A stretch of 64,000 bases of DNA from Leptolyngbya sp. PCC 7375. Its GTDB lineage: Bacteria > Cyanobacteriota > Cyanobacteriia > Phormidesmidales > Phormidesmidaceae. The notes beneath the pieces are model-generated. The model saw only the letters and a program-made list of their open reading frames with translations. It was not told the origin of the DNA and searched no databases. This document shows positions 45,251 through 55,011 of the stretch, one piece after another. The stretch's first letter is position 1. Each line of letters starts with the position of its first letter. A program made the translations under genes and the position numbers. The DNA is taken from the NCBI RefSeq assembly GCF_000316115.1, contig NZ_JH993795.1:5555-69554 (forward strand), written 5' to 3'.

Positions 45251-46664
45251 ATGAAAATTGCGATCGTTGGTGCGGGTATTTCCGGTCTATTGACCGCCTA
45301 CCTGCTTAATAAAGAAGCAACCCAATGCTTCAATTACCCTTTTTGAGAAAAGTGATCGGGTAGGTGGCAATGTTCACACTGTTGACTTTGTGGTGGGCCA
45401 GTCTAGCAATCAAGTCAAGCATCGTTGGGCTGACTTAGGAGTCAATGACTTCAATGTTGTCACCTACAAAAATATCAAAGCCCTGATGAATGAATTGGAG
45501 GTTACCTATAAGCCCATCGAAGATTCTGTTTCTTACAGCACAATGGATGGGGCGATTTCCTATGTCATTGATCCGGACTATCAAGCGGGCTCTAACCATG
45601 CCACTACTATGCCACGGCTTGTGCAAAAAGGCTTAGATAACTTTAGTAAACAAGCTCCCATTGATTATCAGGATCCCGCTTTTGCCGAGTTTTCAATTGC
45701 TGACTACATCCATTATCGTAACACCCACAACTCTGACAACGATCCTAACTTTTACCCAGTGGAGTTTGTCCAATACAACCTCTATCCCCGTATCAGTGGC
45801 ATGTATTTTGTTCACGATACGATGCTCTCTACCATGTCGTTTGTCGCTATTATGGGCTACTACTTGTTGCAGGAAGGTTTTGGGAGTGCGCCACCAGAGC
45901 GGGTCTATGTTGAAGGTGGCTGCCAAACCTGGAGCGATGCTCTCATGGATAAGCTTCTTGAGCAAGGCGTAGCCTTTGTTCACAATGCCCAAGTTCAAGT
46001 GTTTGCAAGTCCAGATGGGGTTGACTTATTGATTAATCACAAAAGCTTTGAGCATTTCGATTCCGTCGTCATGGCTTGTCATGCTTCAACCGCTCTCAAG
46101 CTCATCCAGCAAGGCATCACTAACGACATTGTGAATGTGCTGAGTCAGTTTGACTATTACAACAGCGTAGCCGTTGCTCACACTTACGCACCGCTCTTGC
46201 CAACAGATCGAAATGTCTGGCGCACCTACAATATCCTGATTTATGGCGATGATATTCAGCTAAGGCCTTACACCATTTCCTACGTTTGCAACCGTCACCA
46301 AAATAATGTTGCGAATTCTGACTATGACCAGTTCGGCAATCCAGAGTTTTTTGTCACGCTAAATCCGGCCATTCCCATCCCCGACTCCTATGTCTTAAAG
46401 CAAGCAGACGGCACCCCTGCAGTCACTCATTTCACCCACAACATTGTCAATGTTGAAACCTTAAAAGCTCAAACGTTTCTGTGATCAGGATACGGAACTG
46501 GAATTCAAGGTCAAAATAATCTCTACTTTACGGGTGGTTGGACATTGGGGACTGGGTTGCATGAAGAGTGCTATCAATCAGCGGAGCGCATCGTCAATCG
46601 ATTACTTGATCGCTCTTTTACACATAAGTGGATAGAGCTGGATTTTACCCAAGTTACGGCTTAG
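45251..46664 (+). pseudogene. FAD-dependent oxidoreductase (amine-oxidase fold), frameshift and nonsense
   Basis: It begins MKIAIVGAGISGLLTAYLLN with the FAD-binding GxGxxG (Gly7, Gly9, Gly12). The frame breaks near 45327 (ATQ then a shift) and resumes as ITLFEKSDRVGGNVHTVDF. The main frame runs from about 45327 to an internal TGA at 46482. After the TGA the same frame continues with NLYFTGGWTLGTGLHEECYQ, the normal C-terminal FAD-binding region, to TAG 46662-46664. Thus one indel and one stop inactivate it. It lies just upstream of a terpene synthase, so it was probably a tailoring enzyme. Confidence 0.82.
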
Positions 46665-47558
46665 AGGAACGGAAGAATATTTCACTCAATTACAAGGAGG
46701 CCCCTATGAAATCATCAATTCAAAGCCAGACGCAGGATGTGGAAATGCAGGCTGACTTTGGTTATGCTCTGGCTACATTTGAACAGCCACCTAACAAAAG
46801 TGATTATATTCAGTCTTTTACAGCTAATTACATACGTCGCCATGCACTCTTTTCGAATTTTAATCGCTACACCAGTATTATTTGGAATTTCATGCGTTTC
46901 TGTACACCAAGTGAGGTTACGTTTGAAGGGCTGGATGCTGTTTGTATGTTTACCAGCTTGTCTTTCTTTATTGATGATCAGACTGCTCATGATGATCTTG
47001 CTTATCTAGAGCGCTATCAAACCCTGATCAACGGCTTGAGGTTGCCAAAAACGTCATCGGAGCAGGCTCTATTTGAGTTACTGCAGCATGCAAAAAAACT
47101 GTCACAGCTCCACCAAATTAGTAGTGCTTCGTTTCGCCAACATTTGCTGAATTACATTGCAGCTCAGCGATGGGAGCGCAATCTCCTAAATATGGACCAA
47201 GCTTGCTTCACAGTAGAAGATTATCAACGCTATCGACCTGATGCGATCGCCCTGCTTCCCTATTTAGCTCTGCTTAAATTAGCCGAAAATATTGATGACT
47301 CTCCGTTTAAACCTCTGCAAAGGTCACGATTGCTTTTCATGGAGCAGCTTGCAACTAGAATTGCCTATCTAGATAATGATCTCTATTCGTGGCGGAGTGA
47401 GCAAAACGAACCGACAGCCCTGAATCTAGTCAAAGTCTTTAAGGAAAATTTAGCTCTGAGTTGGGAAGAAAGCTTTCAAGAAGTTTATGCTTTTCGCAAT
47501 GCAACGGTGGAGCGCTATTTGCAAAATCGTGAAGAAGCTCTGAACGAAGACAATACTA

Positions 47559-48690
47559 GGACTTACGCATTGACAGAATAGCAAAGATGTAAAGTGATAC
47601 GAATAGTCTTAGTGCTCTAGTCCCTATCAAGTGATGCGTCAGCTATCCAAACCGTCTACCGCCCAATGTAACTGCAGCCTCTACACCTTATTCCTGATGG
47701 CAGAGCCCAAATATGTCAGTTGCGTTCGATTAGCGGAAATATTGGAAAGTGTGAGTCACGATAGTGTGAACCGTTTTTTATTACGAGAGCGTTACACACC
47801 CGAAGATCTATTTAACGACGTTAAAGAGGAGGTGACGCTAGTCGGGGGCACATTGAGTGTAGACGATAGTGTTGAAGATAAACCGTATCGAGACCTGACC
47901 AAGAGTGCCTTTATCGGATACTTTTGGTCAGGCAAACATAAACGGACAGTCAAAGGGATTAATCTCATCACCTTGTATTACACTGATCTGTCCGGTCATT
48001 CATATCCCGTTAACTTTCGCATTTACGATAAACGGGAGGGTAAAACCAAAAACGACTATTTCAGAGAGATGGTGCTCGACGTCAAGCAGTGGGGTATTAA
48101 ACCGACCTGGGTGACGGGCGATAGTTGGTATTCAAGTCTTGAGAATCTGAAGTTTCTCAGAAACGAGAAAGTGGGTTTTCTATTCGGGATTGCCGATAAT
48201 CGAAAGGTCTCTTTGGAACGTGGAAAGCTAGTTCAGGTCAAGAGTTTAGAGATCCCAGAATCGGGATTATTGGTGTATCTCAAGGAGTTTGGTTGGGTCA
48301 AGGTGTTTTGTCAGTTGTTCAAGAACGAACCACGTTATTACATCATGTACCAACCTACCCTAGAGCGATTGAATCACCTGACTCGGGCTGAATTCAAGCA
48401 AGTCCATGATGAGCATTGGCAAATCGAGTGTTTTCATCGAGTGATCAAACAAGTGTGCAACATTGAGAGATTCTATGTTCGGGATGAACAGGCTATTCGC
48501 AATCATTTCTACTGTGCGTTACGGGCATTCGGGAAGTTACAAACTTTGTCTATTCAAGGAGTGATTGGAAACTGTTACGAGATATCGAGACAGTTATTTG
48601 TACCTGTCATTCGTCAGTTTATTCTGGACCATGCCACAGAAGCCACCTTTGCTTGATACTAGTGATGGACTTTTGTCAATGCGTAACTCC
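47559..48690 (+). mobile_element. IS701-type element inside the terpene synthase gene
   Basis: Terminal inverted repeats GGACTTACGCATTGACAGAA (47559) and TTTTGTCAATGCGTAACTCC (ending 48690). CTA precedes and CTAA follows within a base or two, compatible with a short CTAR-type target duplication. It is about 1.13 kb with a single gene. Confidence 0.75.
47631..48656 (+). CDS. IS701-family transposase
   Basis: A 341-residue transposase. GGTLSVDDSVEDKPYRDLTK holds the first Asp, PTWVTGDSWYSSLENLKFLR the second, and HDEHWQIECFHRVIKQVCNIERF the Glu. It looks complete. This short-form family is abundant in cyanobacteria. It is the agent that inactivated the terpene synthase gene. Confidence 0.88.
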   Translation: MMRQLSKPSTAQCNCSLYTLFLMAEPKYVSCVRLAEILESVSHDSVNRFLLRERYTPEDLFNDVKEEVTLVGGTLSVDDSVEDKPYRDLTKSAFIGYFWSGKHKRTVKGINLITLYYTDLSGHSYPVNFRIYDKREGKTKNDYFREMVLDVKQWGIKPTWVTGDSWYSSLENLKFLRNEKVGFLFGIADNRKVSLERGKLVQVKSLEIPESGLLVYLKEFGWVKVFCQLFKNEPRYYIMYQPTLERLNHLTRAEFKQVHDEHWQIECFHRVIKQVCNIERFYVRDEQAIRNHFYCALRAFGKLQTLSIQGVIGNCYEISRQLFVPVIRQFILDHATEATFA

Positions 48691-48928
48691 TAAATACATT
48701 TGAGTTGAGGCACTATATCGAGTTAATTGAGTGTGCGATAACCGGCAATTTTGAAGCAATGAAACAGCTCAAGCTGCATAAATTACGCTACGAACTGATG
48801 ACCACTTCCCACTGAATGGCATGCCTGAGGCTACGCAGCATGGTAAAGCAAGTCAGCACTCCCTTCGCCTGTGCGATCGTGTTTTATTTAGAGGCCAATG
48901 CCTTACTCCAAAAAAAATTAGGTTCTTT

Positions 48929-48955
48929 GCATAAAACTTGAATACTTGCCTGATG
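48929..48955 (+). promoter_or_regulatory. Bipartite promoter-like motif, copy D
   Basis: GCATAA at 48929-48934 and CTGATG at 48950-48955, spacer 15, about 220 bases upstream of the broken gene at 49178. TCTTTGCATAAAACTTGAA is shared with copy C. The rest of 48816-49177 holds no gene. Confidence 0.58.
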
Positions 48956-49177
48956 ACTTAATAGGACAGCTGAGCATAACCCAATACAGGTGCCCATTAA
49001 ACAACACACTGAAACTATTCAAGGAGTAAAAAATGGGCCCTAGGGACTTATCGGTAAATAAGGTGCCTGCCAATAGCCTCTTACCCTTGTTCCTTTACCC
49101 CTTTTCCTTCTCTCAGCCAGAGATTTTATTTTTTGGCAGATCCCTAACTTTGATCACATTATTTGGAAAAAATTGTC

Positions 49178-49573
49178 ATGACTGCACCTATTCAAATCCT
49201 GGCCCCTAAGACTGATAAATTCCAGACTCAAACGCCCACTGCTCAAACCAAAGCTCGGCTAACGGCTACCTGGGTTGTCGAAAACAATCGCTTAGTTTGT
49301 AAGTGGCTACAGATTTGATGTGGAAGCACATGCGCACTGGTGCAGGTCCTGTTTCTTACGAGGTACTGGTAAATGGCGCAGAGATTTTCGCGCCTACCAT
49401 CAGCGATGATATAGCTTCCGGAGAATCTCTCTCTCAATGAAACTATGAATCCTAACAAAATCAATGCTGGGGAAAACAATATCGAGTTTCGGGTAACTGG
49501 TGGAACTGGCACCGTCAGCATTAGTGACGTTGCCATCTTTTATCGAAATGCGAATGCCCCTCTCGTTCCCTAA
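49178..49573 (+). pseudogene. Small beta-rich protein broken by two frameshifts
   Basis: Three short frames follow one another: 49178-49318 (MTAPIQILAPKTDKF ... LTATWVVENNRLVCKW), about 49305-49440 (GAGPVSYEVLVNGAEIFAPT) and 49445-49573 (NAGENNIEFRVTGGTGTVSI). Together they read like one protein of about 130 residues with a beta-sandwich pattern. I do not recognise the family. Position and promoter motif link it to the sigma/CHAT region. The 49574-49997 stretch after it holds only motif copy E. Confidence 0.5.
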
Positions 49574-49903
49574 TGATTTCTGGGTAGAGAGAGTTCTATC
49601 AGTATCTTCCCAAGTAACCAACTAGTCCAAAGATTTTGTTCATCAAGGGGATCTGTCTAATGGCAGCCCCTTTTTATCTTTTGACCTGCCTCAAGCAGTA
49701 ATTTGCCCTGAAGTTAGAATCTAAAATTACTGCTATTGCCGAGTGGTCTGTCAAGACGAAGATTTTGACTTGACAAGTCATGGGCAGTGGCTAAACTTGA
49801 CATACTAAGCACGGCTCACGACTCACTGTCTTAGTTCCAACTTTTTGCTTTAACGATGCCCAAGCAAGAGTGGCGAGTTAGCCTCTCAGCTTAGTGAACT
49901 TTC

Positions 49904-49930
49904 GCATAAAAGTTATCAATCTTCCTGATA
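49904..49930 (+). promoter_or_regulatory. Bipartite promoter-like motif, copy E
   Basis: GCATAA at 49904-49909 and CTGATA at 49925-49930, spacer 15, 68 bases upstream of the sigma-70-like gene. Its location suggests that the sigma-like protein may drive its own transcription. Confidence 0.6.
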
Positions 49931-49997
49931 GGTTATTTAGATGACCGTCCAAAGATCGCTAACTTAAATTGACGTTTGCAAGGGTGACTGATCAGGC

Positions 49998-50639
49998 ATG
50001 AGTGAACTCCAGGAAACCGTCGAAAAACTAATTGCTGAGGCCTGTTGTCATCCTCCAGGTAGTCTGAAAAGACAGACTCACCTGACCCAAATCATTCGCC
50101 TGATTTCCAATCAGCTTTGGCGGGACCAAGCCCCCTACTATCAAGATGCTCTACAGCAGACCTGGATCTACTTTTGTCGTAATCTGTGCGAAGCAACAAC
50201 TGGTTTCGCTTACGATCCTGACAAGGCTAATGTCGTTACCTGGTTAAACGCTTACCTTAAGCGTCGCCTCCAGGACGGCTACATCAATACACAAAAGCAA
50301 CGTGCTATCACGGCATATCCATCCACTTCCTCAGAGTCAGATGGAAAACCTTTGGACCCGCTTGACAGCTTGCCTGCCCCGCCAGATATTCCCCCGCTGC
50401 TGGCAGAAATTCAAGCCTGGGCAGAGGCCGACGCTGATGGCGTTCTGGCTTGCACCCACATTAAAGGTCAGCCTCAGATTACCTGTCAGCTGCTGATTCT
50501 AAAGCGATTGCCGCCGGAAACTCCATGGAAAGAGTTAGCTGCACATCTAGAGGTGTCTGTGAGTACCTTGAGTAGCTTTTACCAGCGTCAGTGCATTCCA
50601 TTATTAAAAGAATTTGGTCGAGTCCAGGGTTATCTGTAA
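49998..50639 (+). CDS. Sigma-70-like protein
   Basis: 213 residues. The N-terminal half resembles sigma region 2 (YYQDALQQTWIYFCRNLCEA, then VVTWLNAYLKRRLQDGYINTQ). The C-terminal part resembles region 4 (LILKRLPPETPWKELAAHLEVSVSTLSSFYQRQ). Such genes commonly precede DUF1822 and CHAT-CHASE2 genes in cyanobacteria, as here. Its likely role is to direct RNA polymerase to a small regulon; the GCATAA-N15-CTGATA motif 68 bases upstream is the candidate site. It is divergent from known ECF groups, so sigma activity is inferred. Confidence 0.7.
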   Translation: MSELQETVEKLIAEACCHPPGSLKRQTHLTQIIRLISNQLWRDQAPYYQDALQQTWIYFCRNLCEATTGFAYDPDKANVVTWLNAYLKRRLQDGYINTQKQRAITAYPSTSSESDGKPLDPLDSLPAPPDIPPLLAEIQAWAEADADGVLACTHIKGQPQITCQLLILKRLPPETPWKELAAHLEVSVSTLSSFYQRQCIPLLKEFGRVQGYL

Positions 50640-50675
50640 ACCCATTGTGTCTGATTACTATTACGCCAGAGAAAG

Positions 50676-51707
50676 ATGATGACCACACAGTTAACGCTAT
50701 ATCCCCAAGCAGTGCCGCTTCCCATTACTGAACAGGCCCGCACCGTGGCCCAGCAATTTGCCAATGCTCAGCCGACTGCCATCAAGTCAGAGCAGGTGCA
50801 GCTAAATACGCTAGCTGTTTTTGCTACCCATGGTTACTGCCAGATGATGGGAATTGTCAGCGATTTAGAGCAAAGTGATAGCTGGAATCCAGTGACTCAG
50901 ATGATGACTGATGTTGCTGACTTGACGCTGCCAGGCCTGGGTCGGTTAGAATGCCGACCTATTCAGACAGGGGCTAATATTTGTGAAGTACCCCCTGAAG
51001 TATGGGATCTGCGCATCGGATATGTGGTTGTCTGTATTGATGAAAACTTGAAAATGGCTCATCTACTGGGTTTTACGCCTACCGTTGGCGAAACAGCCTT
51101 AACCATTTCAGACCTGAAGCCCCCTGAAACATTGCTACAGCGTATCCATGAGCTGATGCCCTCGAACGGAGTGACTACATCCTCAGATATGGACCAGTCC
51201 CAGCTAGCTGCAACAGCGGTCAAACTTGGCCAATGGCTTAATCAATCATTTGAAGCAGGATGGCTTGCAGTGGAAACCTTGCTTAGTCCAGAACAAGTCA
51301 GTCTGGCCTTTAGCTTTAGACATGTCGATGAAACGGATACTGATACTCCATTGGACGCTGTATCTGATGGCCCCTTTGCTGACAGTCTTCTTGATGTCAA
51401 ACGAGCCAAGCTGATTGATGTTGGAGTGCATCTGGGGGATGTGCAAGTTGTCATGCTGGTGGAAATCCAGAGTGAATCATCTGAGGCAATTAATATTGGG
51501 CTACAGGTACATCCCCAAGGTCAACCTTACCTTCCCCCTGACCTTGAACTGGCAGTGCTAGAAACATCGGATACTGTATTTATGGATGCTCGATCCAGGC
51601 AGGCTGACAATTATATTCAGTTACAATTCAGCAGTCGTCCTGGTGAGCGCTTTCGGGTACGGCTCCAGTTGGATGGTGTCCAATACCTCGAAGAATTTGT
51701 CATGTGA
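50676..51707 (+). CDS. DUF1822 family protein
   Basis: A 343-residue cytoplasmic protein of the cyanobacterial DUF1822 family: an N-terminal segment YPQAVPLPITEQARTVAQQF, then GYCQMMGIVSDLEQSDSWNP (about 52-71), a middle variable linker, and a C-terminal beta-rich domain ending GERFRVRLQLDGVQYLEEFV. Function is unknown. It lies 36 bases after the sigma-like gene and overlaps the CHAT-CHASE2 gene by 4 bases, so they form one operon. Confidence 0.82.
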   Translation: MMTTQLTLYPQAVPLPITEQARTVAQQFANAQPTAIKSEQVQLNTLAVFATHGYCQMMGIVSDLEQSDSWNPVTQMMTDVADLTLPGLGRLECRPIQTGANICEVPPEVWDLRIGYVVVCIDENLKMAHLLGFTPTVGETALTISDLKPPETLLQRIHELMPSNGVTTSSDMDQSQLAATAVKLGQWLNQSFEAGWLAVETLLSPEQVSLAFSFRHVDETDTDTPLDAVSDGPFADSLLDVKRAKLIDVGVHLGDVQVVMLVEIQSESSEAINIGLQVHPQGQPYLPPDLELAVLETSDTVFMDARSRQADNYIQLQFSSRPGERFRVRLQLDGVQYLEEFVM

Positions 51708-54094
51708 GACTTGAGCGGGCCATGGAGCAGTTGGTTACCTTAAAGTTTGGTAATGGCAGTCTGGAGACTGGGCTACATGTCATTTTGCAAATTGGTGAGT
51801 CAGGTCAATTACCCACTGTAGAACTTACTGGGGATTTACCGCCTGCTGTGCAACTGCAGCATACGCTTCAGCGCTGGCAAAGGGCCTACCGTCGCATGGG
51901 CACACCCTATCGTCTGGAGGCTAAAACCGGGTTTGCCAAGAATGTTTCTAGAATAGATGACTGTGATACGGTTGCTCGGCAATTAAATGCTGAATTTAAT
52001 CGCTGGCTCAGTTCAGATAGCTTTCGCCCTTTATATGACAAGCTACTGGAGCGATTAAATCCCAGCGACTACATTCGTGTTGTTTTACAAACTGAGCTGC
52101 ATACCCTCCAACGGTTGCCCTGGCACACTTGGGCTTTGTGCGATCGCTACCCCAAAGCCGAAATTGCCCTGAGTGCCCCTGCCTACGAACGCATTGAACG
52201 GCAGACTATGCCTCGCTCTAAGGTTAGGATTTTGGCCATTTTAGGTCATAGTCAGGGACTGGAGCTACAAACTGATCAGGCATTGTTAAACCAATTGCCC
52301 CAAGCCGATGTGCAGTTTTTAGTCGAGCCCGACCGTCAACAGCTCAATGATGTTCTTTGGGATCCGCAGGGGTGGGATATCCTCTTTTTTGCTGGACACA
52401 GTTCTAGTCAAACCCAATCGGCAACAGATATCACTGGGAGACTTTATCTCAACCCTGACGACAGTTTAACTGTGCCTGAACTGAAACATGGCCTTAGTAA
52501 AGCCATTGAGCGTGGATTAAAGATCGCTATTTTTAATTCCTGTGACGGTCTGGGGTTGGCTCATGACCTGGCAGATTTGCAAATCCCTCAGGTGCTGGTG
52601 ATGAGAGAACCAGTCCCCGATCCGGTCGCCCATGTGTTTCTTAAATCGTTTTTAACTACATTTTCCCGTCAAGTACCCTTTTATCTTGCAGTCCGAGAAG
52701 CCCGAGAAAAGTTACAGGGATTAGAAGACACATATCCTTGCGCTACCTGGCTGCCGATGATTTACCAACACCTGATTGAACAACCACCCACCTGGCCAGC
52801 CCCACAGCTCGACAACATAGCTAATCTACCCCACAATATTACTCAACAACAACGAAAAACACTGGGCCTGAAAGAACTATTTGTTATTGGCATTTTCTCA
52901 GTATTCACAACTCTAGGGTTACGTCAGACTGGACTATTCCAGCCTTGGGAATTACGAGGGTTTGATTTTCTAATGCAACGTCGTTCCCATCAGATGCCCG
53001 ATCCGCGACTGTTGATTGTTACGGTGACCGAAGCAGATATTCAGGCTCAGGATGCGGCTCAAAGACGGGGTTCCCTTTCTGATGAGGCGTTATCAGCGCT
53101 GTTAGAGAAACTAGAACCGATGCAGCCCAGTGTAATTGGATTGGATATCTATCGAGATTTTCCAGTCAGCGATCGTCAGCCACAACTCATCGAGCAACTG
53201 CAGTTACCCAATTTGATCGCGACGTGCCAATCTCGCAATAGCCGTGACGATAGTCCAGGGATTGCCTCGCCGCCAGAAGTGCCCAGCAATCAAGTAGGCT
53301 TTAGCGATGTGCCCACCGATGCCGATGGGATTACTCGTCGCCAGTTACTGTCGATAACGCCTGAGCCAGCCTCCCCTTGCCCGGCCAGTTATTCCTTGAA
53401 CGCCTTAATCGCCCTACAGTATCTGTCGGCGCAAAGTGTAGACATCACCGTTACCCCTGAGGGGCATCTACAGGCAGGTGAGGTGGTCTTTAAGCCATTA
53501 GACCCCCATAGTGGAGGTTACCAGGGGATGGATGCTGGGGGGCATCAAATTTTGCTGAGCTATCGCCATTTATCCTCGCCGGATCAAATTGCCGATCACG
53601 TTACCCTCGGTGAGGTGTTAGCGGGGCGTGTGAATGACGATATTGTGCGCGATCGCATCGTTTTGATTGGTACCACTGCCACCAGCTTTGGAGACTACTG
53701 GTTAACCCCCTACAGCCATGGCAGCAGGGGCCTGCAGGAAACGGCAGGAGTTTTTCTACAGGCCCATATGGTGAGCCATCTCCTGAGCACGGTCCTGGAT
53801 GGATATCCCCCCATTCGCACCTGGCCTGATTGGGCTGAAATTCTATGGATAGTGAGCTGGACGTCGCTTGGTGGTGTCGCGATTTATGGTGTCAACATTT
53901 GGATGACTACACAGCCTCAATGGAGGCAGCTATTATTGGTAGCAATAGTGGCTCAATTGAGTTTATTGGGTCTATGTTGGTTGAGCCTGACACGGTTTGG
54001 TTATTGGCTGCCATGGGTATCAGCATCTACTGTAATCATAATTACGATAGGGAGTGTAGCGACCTACCGTCGTTTCCAGCCAGATCACGTCTGA
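51704..54094 (+). CDS. CHAT-CHASE2 membrane protein
   Basis: 796 residues from the GTG at 51704 overlapping the DUF1822 stop; ATG 51722 is an alternative. A CHAT domain spans about 150-365 with His232 (LFFAGHSSS) and Cys280 (FNSCDGLGL). A membrane helix covers about 386-402 (ELFVIGIFSVFTTLGL). The extracellular CHASE2 sensor spans about 405-680 (GFDFLMQRRSHQMPDPRLLI, GLDIYRDFPV). Three C-terminal helices span about 700-785. It probably senses an outside signal and switches the inside protease-like domain. In the same operon as the sigma-like protein, it may cut a regulator. Confidence 0.88.
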   Translation: MRLERAMEQLVTLKFGNGSLETGLHVILQIGESGQLPTVELTGDLPPAVQLQHTLQRWQRAYRRMGTPYRLEAKTGFAKNVSRIDDCDTVARQLNAEFNRWLSSDSFRPLYDKLLERLNPSDYIRVVLQTELHTLQRLPWHTWALCDRYPKAEIALSAPAYERIERQTMPRSKVRILAILGHSQGLELQTDQALLNQLPQADVQFLVEPDRQQLNDVLWDPQGWDILFFAGHSSSQTQSATDITGRLYLNPDDSLTVPELKHGLSKAIERGLKIAIFNSCDGLGLAHDLADLQIPQVLVMREPVPDPVAHVFLKSFLTTFSRQVPFYLAVREAREKLQGLEDTYPCATWLPMIYQHLIEQPPTWPAPQLDNIANLPHNITQQQRKTLGLKELFVIGIFSVFTTLGLRQTGLFQPWELRGFDFLMQRRSHQMPDPRLLIVTVTEADIQAQDAAQRRGSLSDEALSALLEKLEPMQPSVIGLDIYRDFPVSDRQPQLIEQLQLPNLIATCQSRNSRDDSPGIASPPEVPSNQVGFSDVPTDADGITRRQLLSITPEPASPCPASYSLNALIALQYLSAQSVDITVTPEGHLQAGEVVFKPLDPHSGGYQGMDAGGHQILLSYRHLSSPDQIADHVTLGEVLAGRVNDDIVRDRIVLIGTTATSFGDYWLTPYSHGSRGLQETAGVFLQAHMVSHLLSTVLDGYPPIRTWPDWAEILWIVSWTSLGGVAIYGVNIWMTTQPQWRQLLLVAIVAQLSLLGLCWLSLTRFGYWLPWVSASTVIIITIGSVATYRRFQPDHV

Positions 54095-54180
54095 ATTCAT
54101 TAACCGGCCAAACACTGTAGGTCCTTCCTCGGAAAAACGACCATTCTGACTGTAGACAAGACTGGTCATATAGCACAATT

Positions 54181-55011
54181 ATGAAAAGACTTAACACACT
54201 TTTCAACTCAATGTTTGTAGGCAGTTTACTGGGTGTTGCTTGGCTATGTTTGGTGGCAATCTCCAGCTTGGCTCAGTCAACCCACATCAACACCAATATC
54301 GAATTTACTCCACCACCTTTAGAAGATCGCGGTCGTCCTCACTCAGGGCGTCGTCAGGGAGCTGCTAGCCGAGGGAGTTGTCAGTTATCAGAACAGCAAA
54401 CTGGCCTGACGGCCCTCGTGCCAAATACCCAGGTTCAATTAGAGGACACTGCAGAAACCGCCGACAATGCTTATCTGTCTAACTATGAATCAGTCTTGAG
54501 TTTGACAACAGAAGCCTTGCCTGCTTTTTGGTTCTACGTTCCCTACTCCTCTGAAGATATACAAGAATTTGAGTTTGTTTTACAAGATGAAAGCGGAAAT
54601 GAAGTCTATCAGGAGACATTTATTTCCCATCATGAAACCCCAGGCATTGTCCAGATTACTCTCCCCGGAACGCTATCCTCTTTGAGATTGGATGCTACAT
54701 ATCAATGGTTCTTTTTAACTCACTGTGAATCTGGTACAACAGCCCTATCGCCTGAGGTGGTCGGATGGATCCGACGGGTTGAGTTGGCGTCTAATTTACA
54801 AACACAACTTGATAATACCACAGCTTTGGAAATGGCTTCCATTTATGCATCGAATGGTATTTGGCAGAATGCCGTCACTATTTTAGGAGAACTCTATCGG
54901 GAGTCGCCCGAAAACACCTTGTTTCGAGATAATTGGAGTAGTTTATTGAAATCTGTTGACTTAGAAACCATTTCAGAACAGCCACTTCTGGAGCTATTAA
55001 GTGTCGATTAG
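54181..55011 (+). CDS. DUF928 family exported protein
   Basis: 276 residues. A signal peptide covers about 1-32 (MFVGSLLGVAWLCLVAISSLAQS). It shows the DUF928 features PPLEDRGRPHSGRRQGAASR, then CQ...LTALVP, WFYVPYSSEDIQEFEFVL and TYQWFFLTHCESG. It is predicted periplasmic. It is the last gene of the sigma/DUF1822/CHAT-CHASE2 operon, 86 bases after the CHASE2 gene. Function is unknown; its recurrent partners include FHA-type and CHAT proteins, as at 35-42 kb here. Bases 55012-55345 carry only a small CCCTA-TTC-TAGGG hairpin (near 55269). Confidence 0.85.
   Translation: MKRLNTLFNSMFVGSLLGVAWLCLVAISSLAQSTHINTNIEFTPPPLEDRGRPHSGRRQGAASRGSCQLSEQQTGLTALVPNTQVQLEDTAETADNAYLSNYESVLSLTTEALPAFWFYVPYSSEDIQEFEFVLQDESGNEVYQETFISHHETPGIVQITLPGTLSSLRLDATYQWFFLTHCESGTTALSPEVVGWIRRVELASNLQTQLDNTTALEMASIYASNGIWQNAVTILGELYRESPENTLFRDNWSSLLKSVDLETISEQPLLELLSVD

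Larger units (their letters stand above)
46706..48815 (+). pseudogene. Class I terpene synthase, interrupted by an IS701-type element
   Basis: The start is ATG 46706 after AAGGAGG. The aspartate-rich motif lies in FFIDDQTAHDD (about residues 90-100) and the NSE triad in DNDLYSWRSEQ (about 230-240), which bind the Mg-diphosphate. Codons after EEALNEDNT at about 47558 come from the IS. The missing C terminus continues beyond the IS at 48693-48815 (FELRHYIELIECAITGNFEA, then a stop). Rejoining needs a one-base correction by my breakpoints, so a further indel or a misplaced boundary is possible. The product was probably a sesqui- or diterpene; I cannot tell which. Confidence 0.8.

Noticed and set aside
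48774..48798. GCATAA followed by CTGATG near 48776
   Set aside because: The spacer is 13 bases rather than 15, and it lies in the coding C terminus of the terpene synthase.
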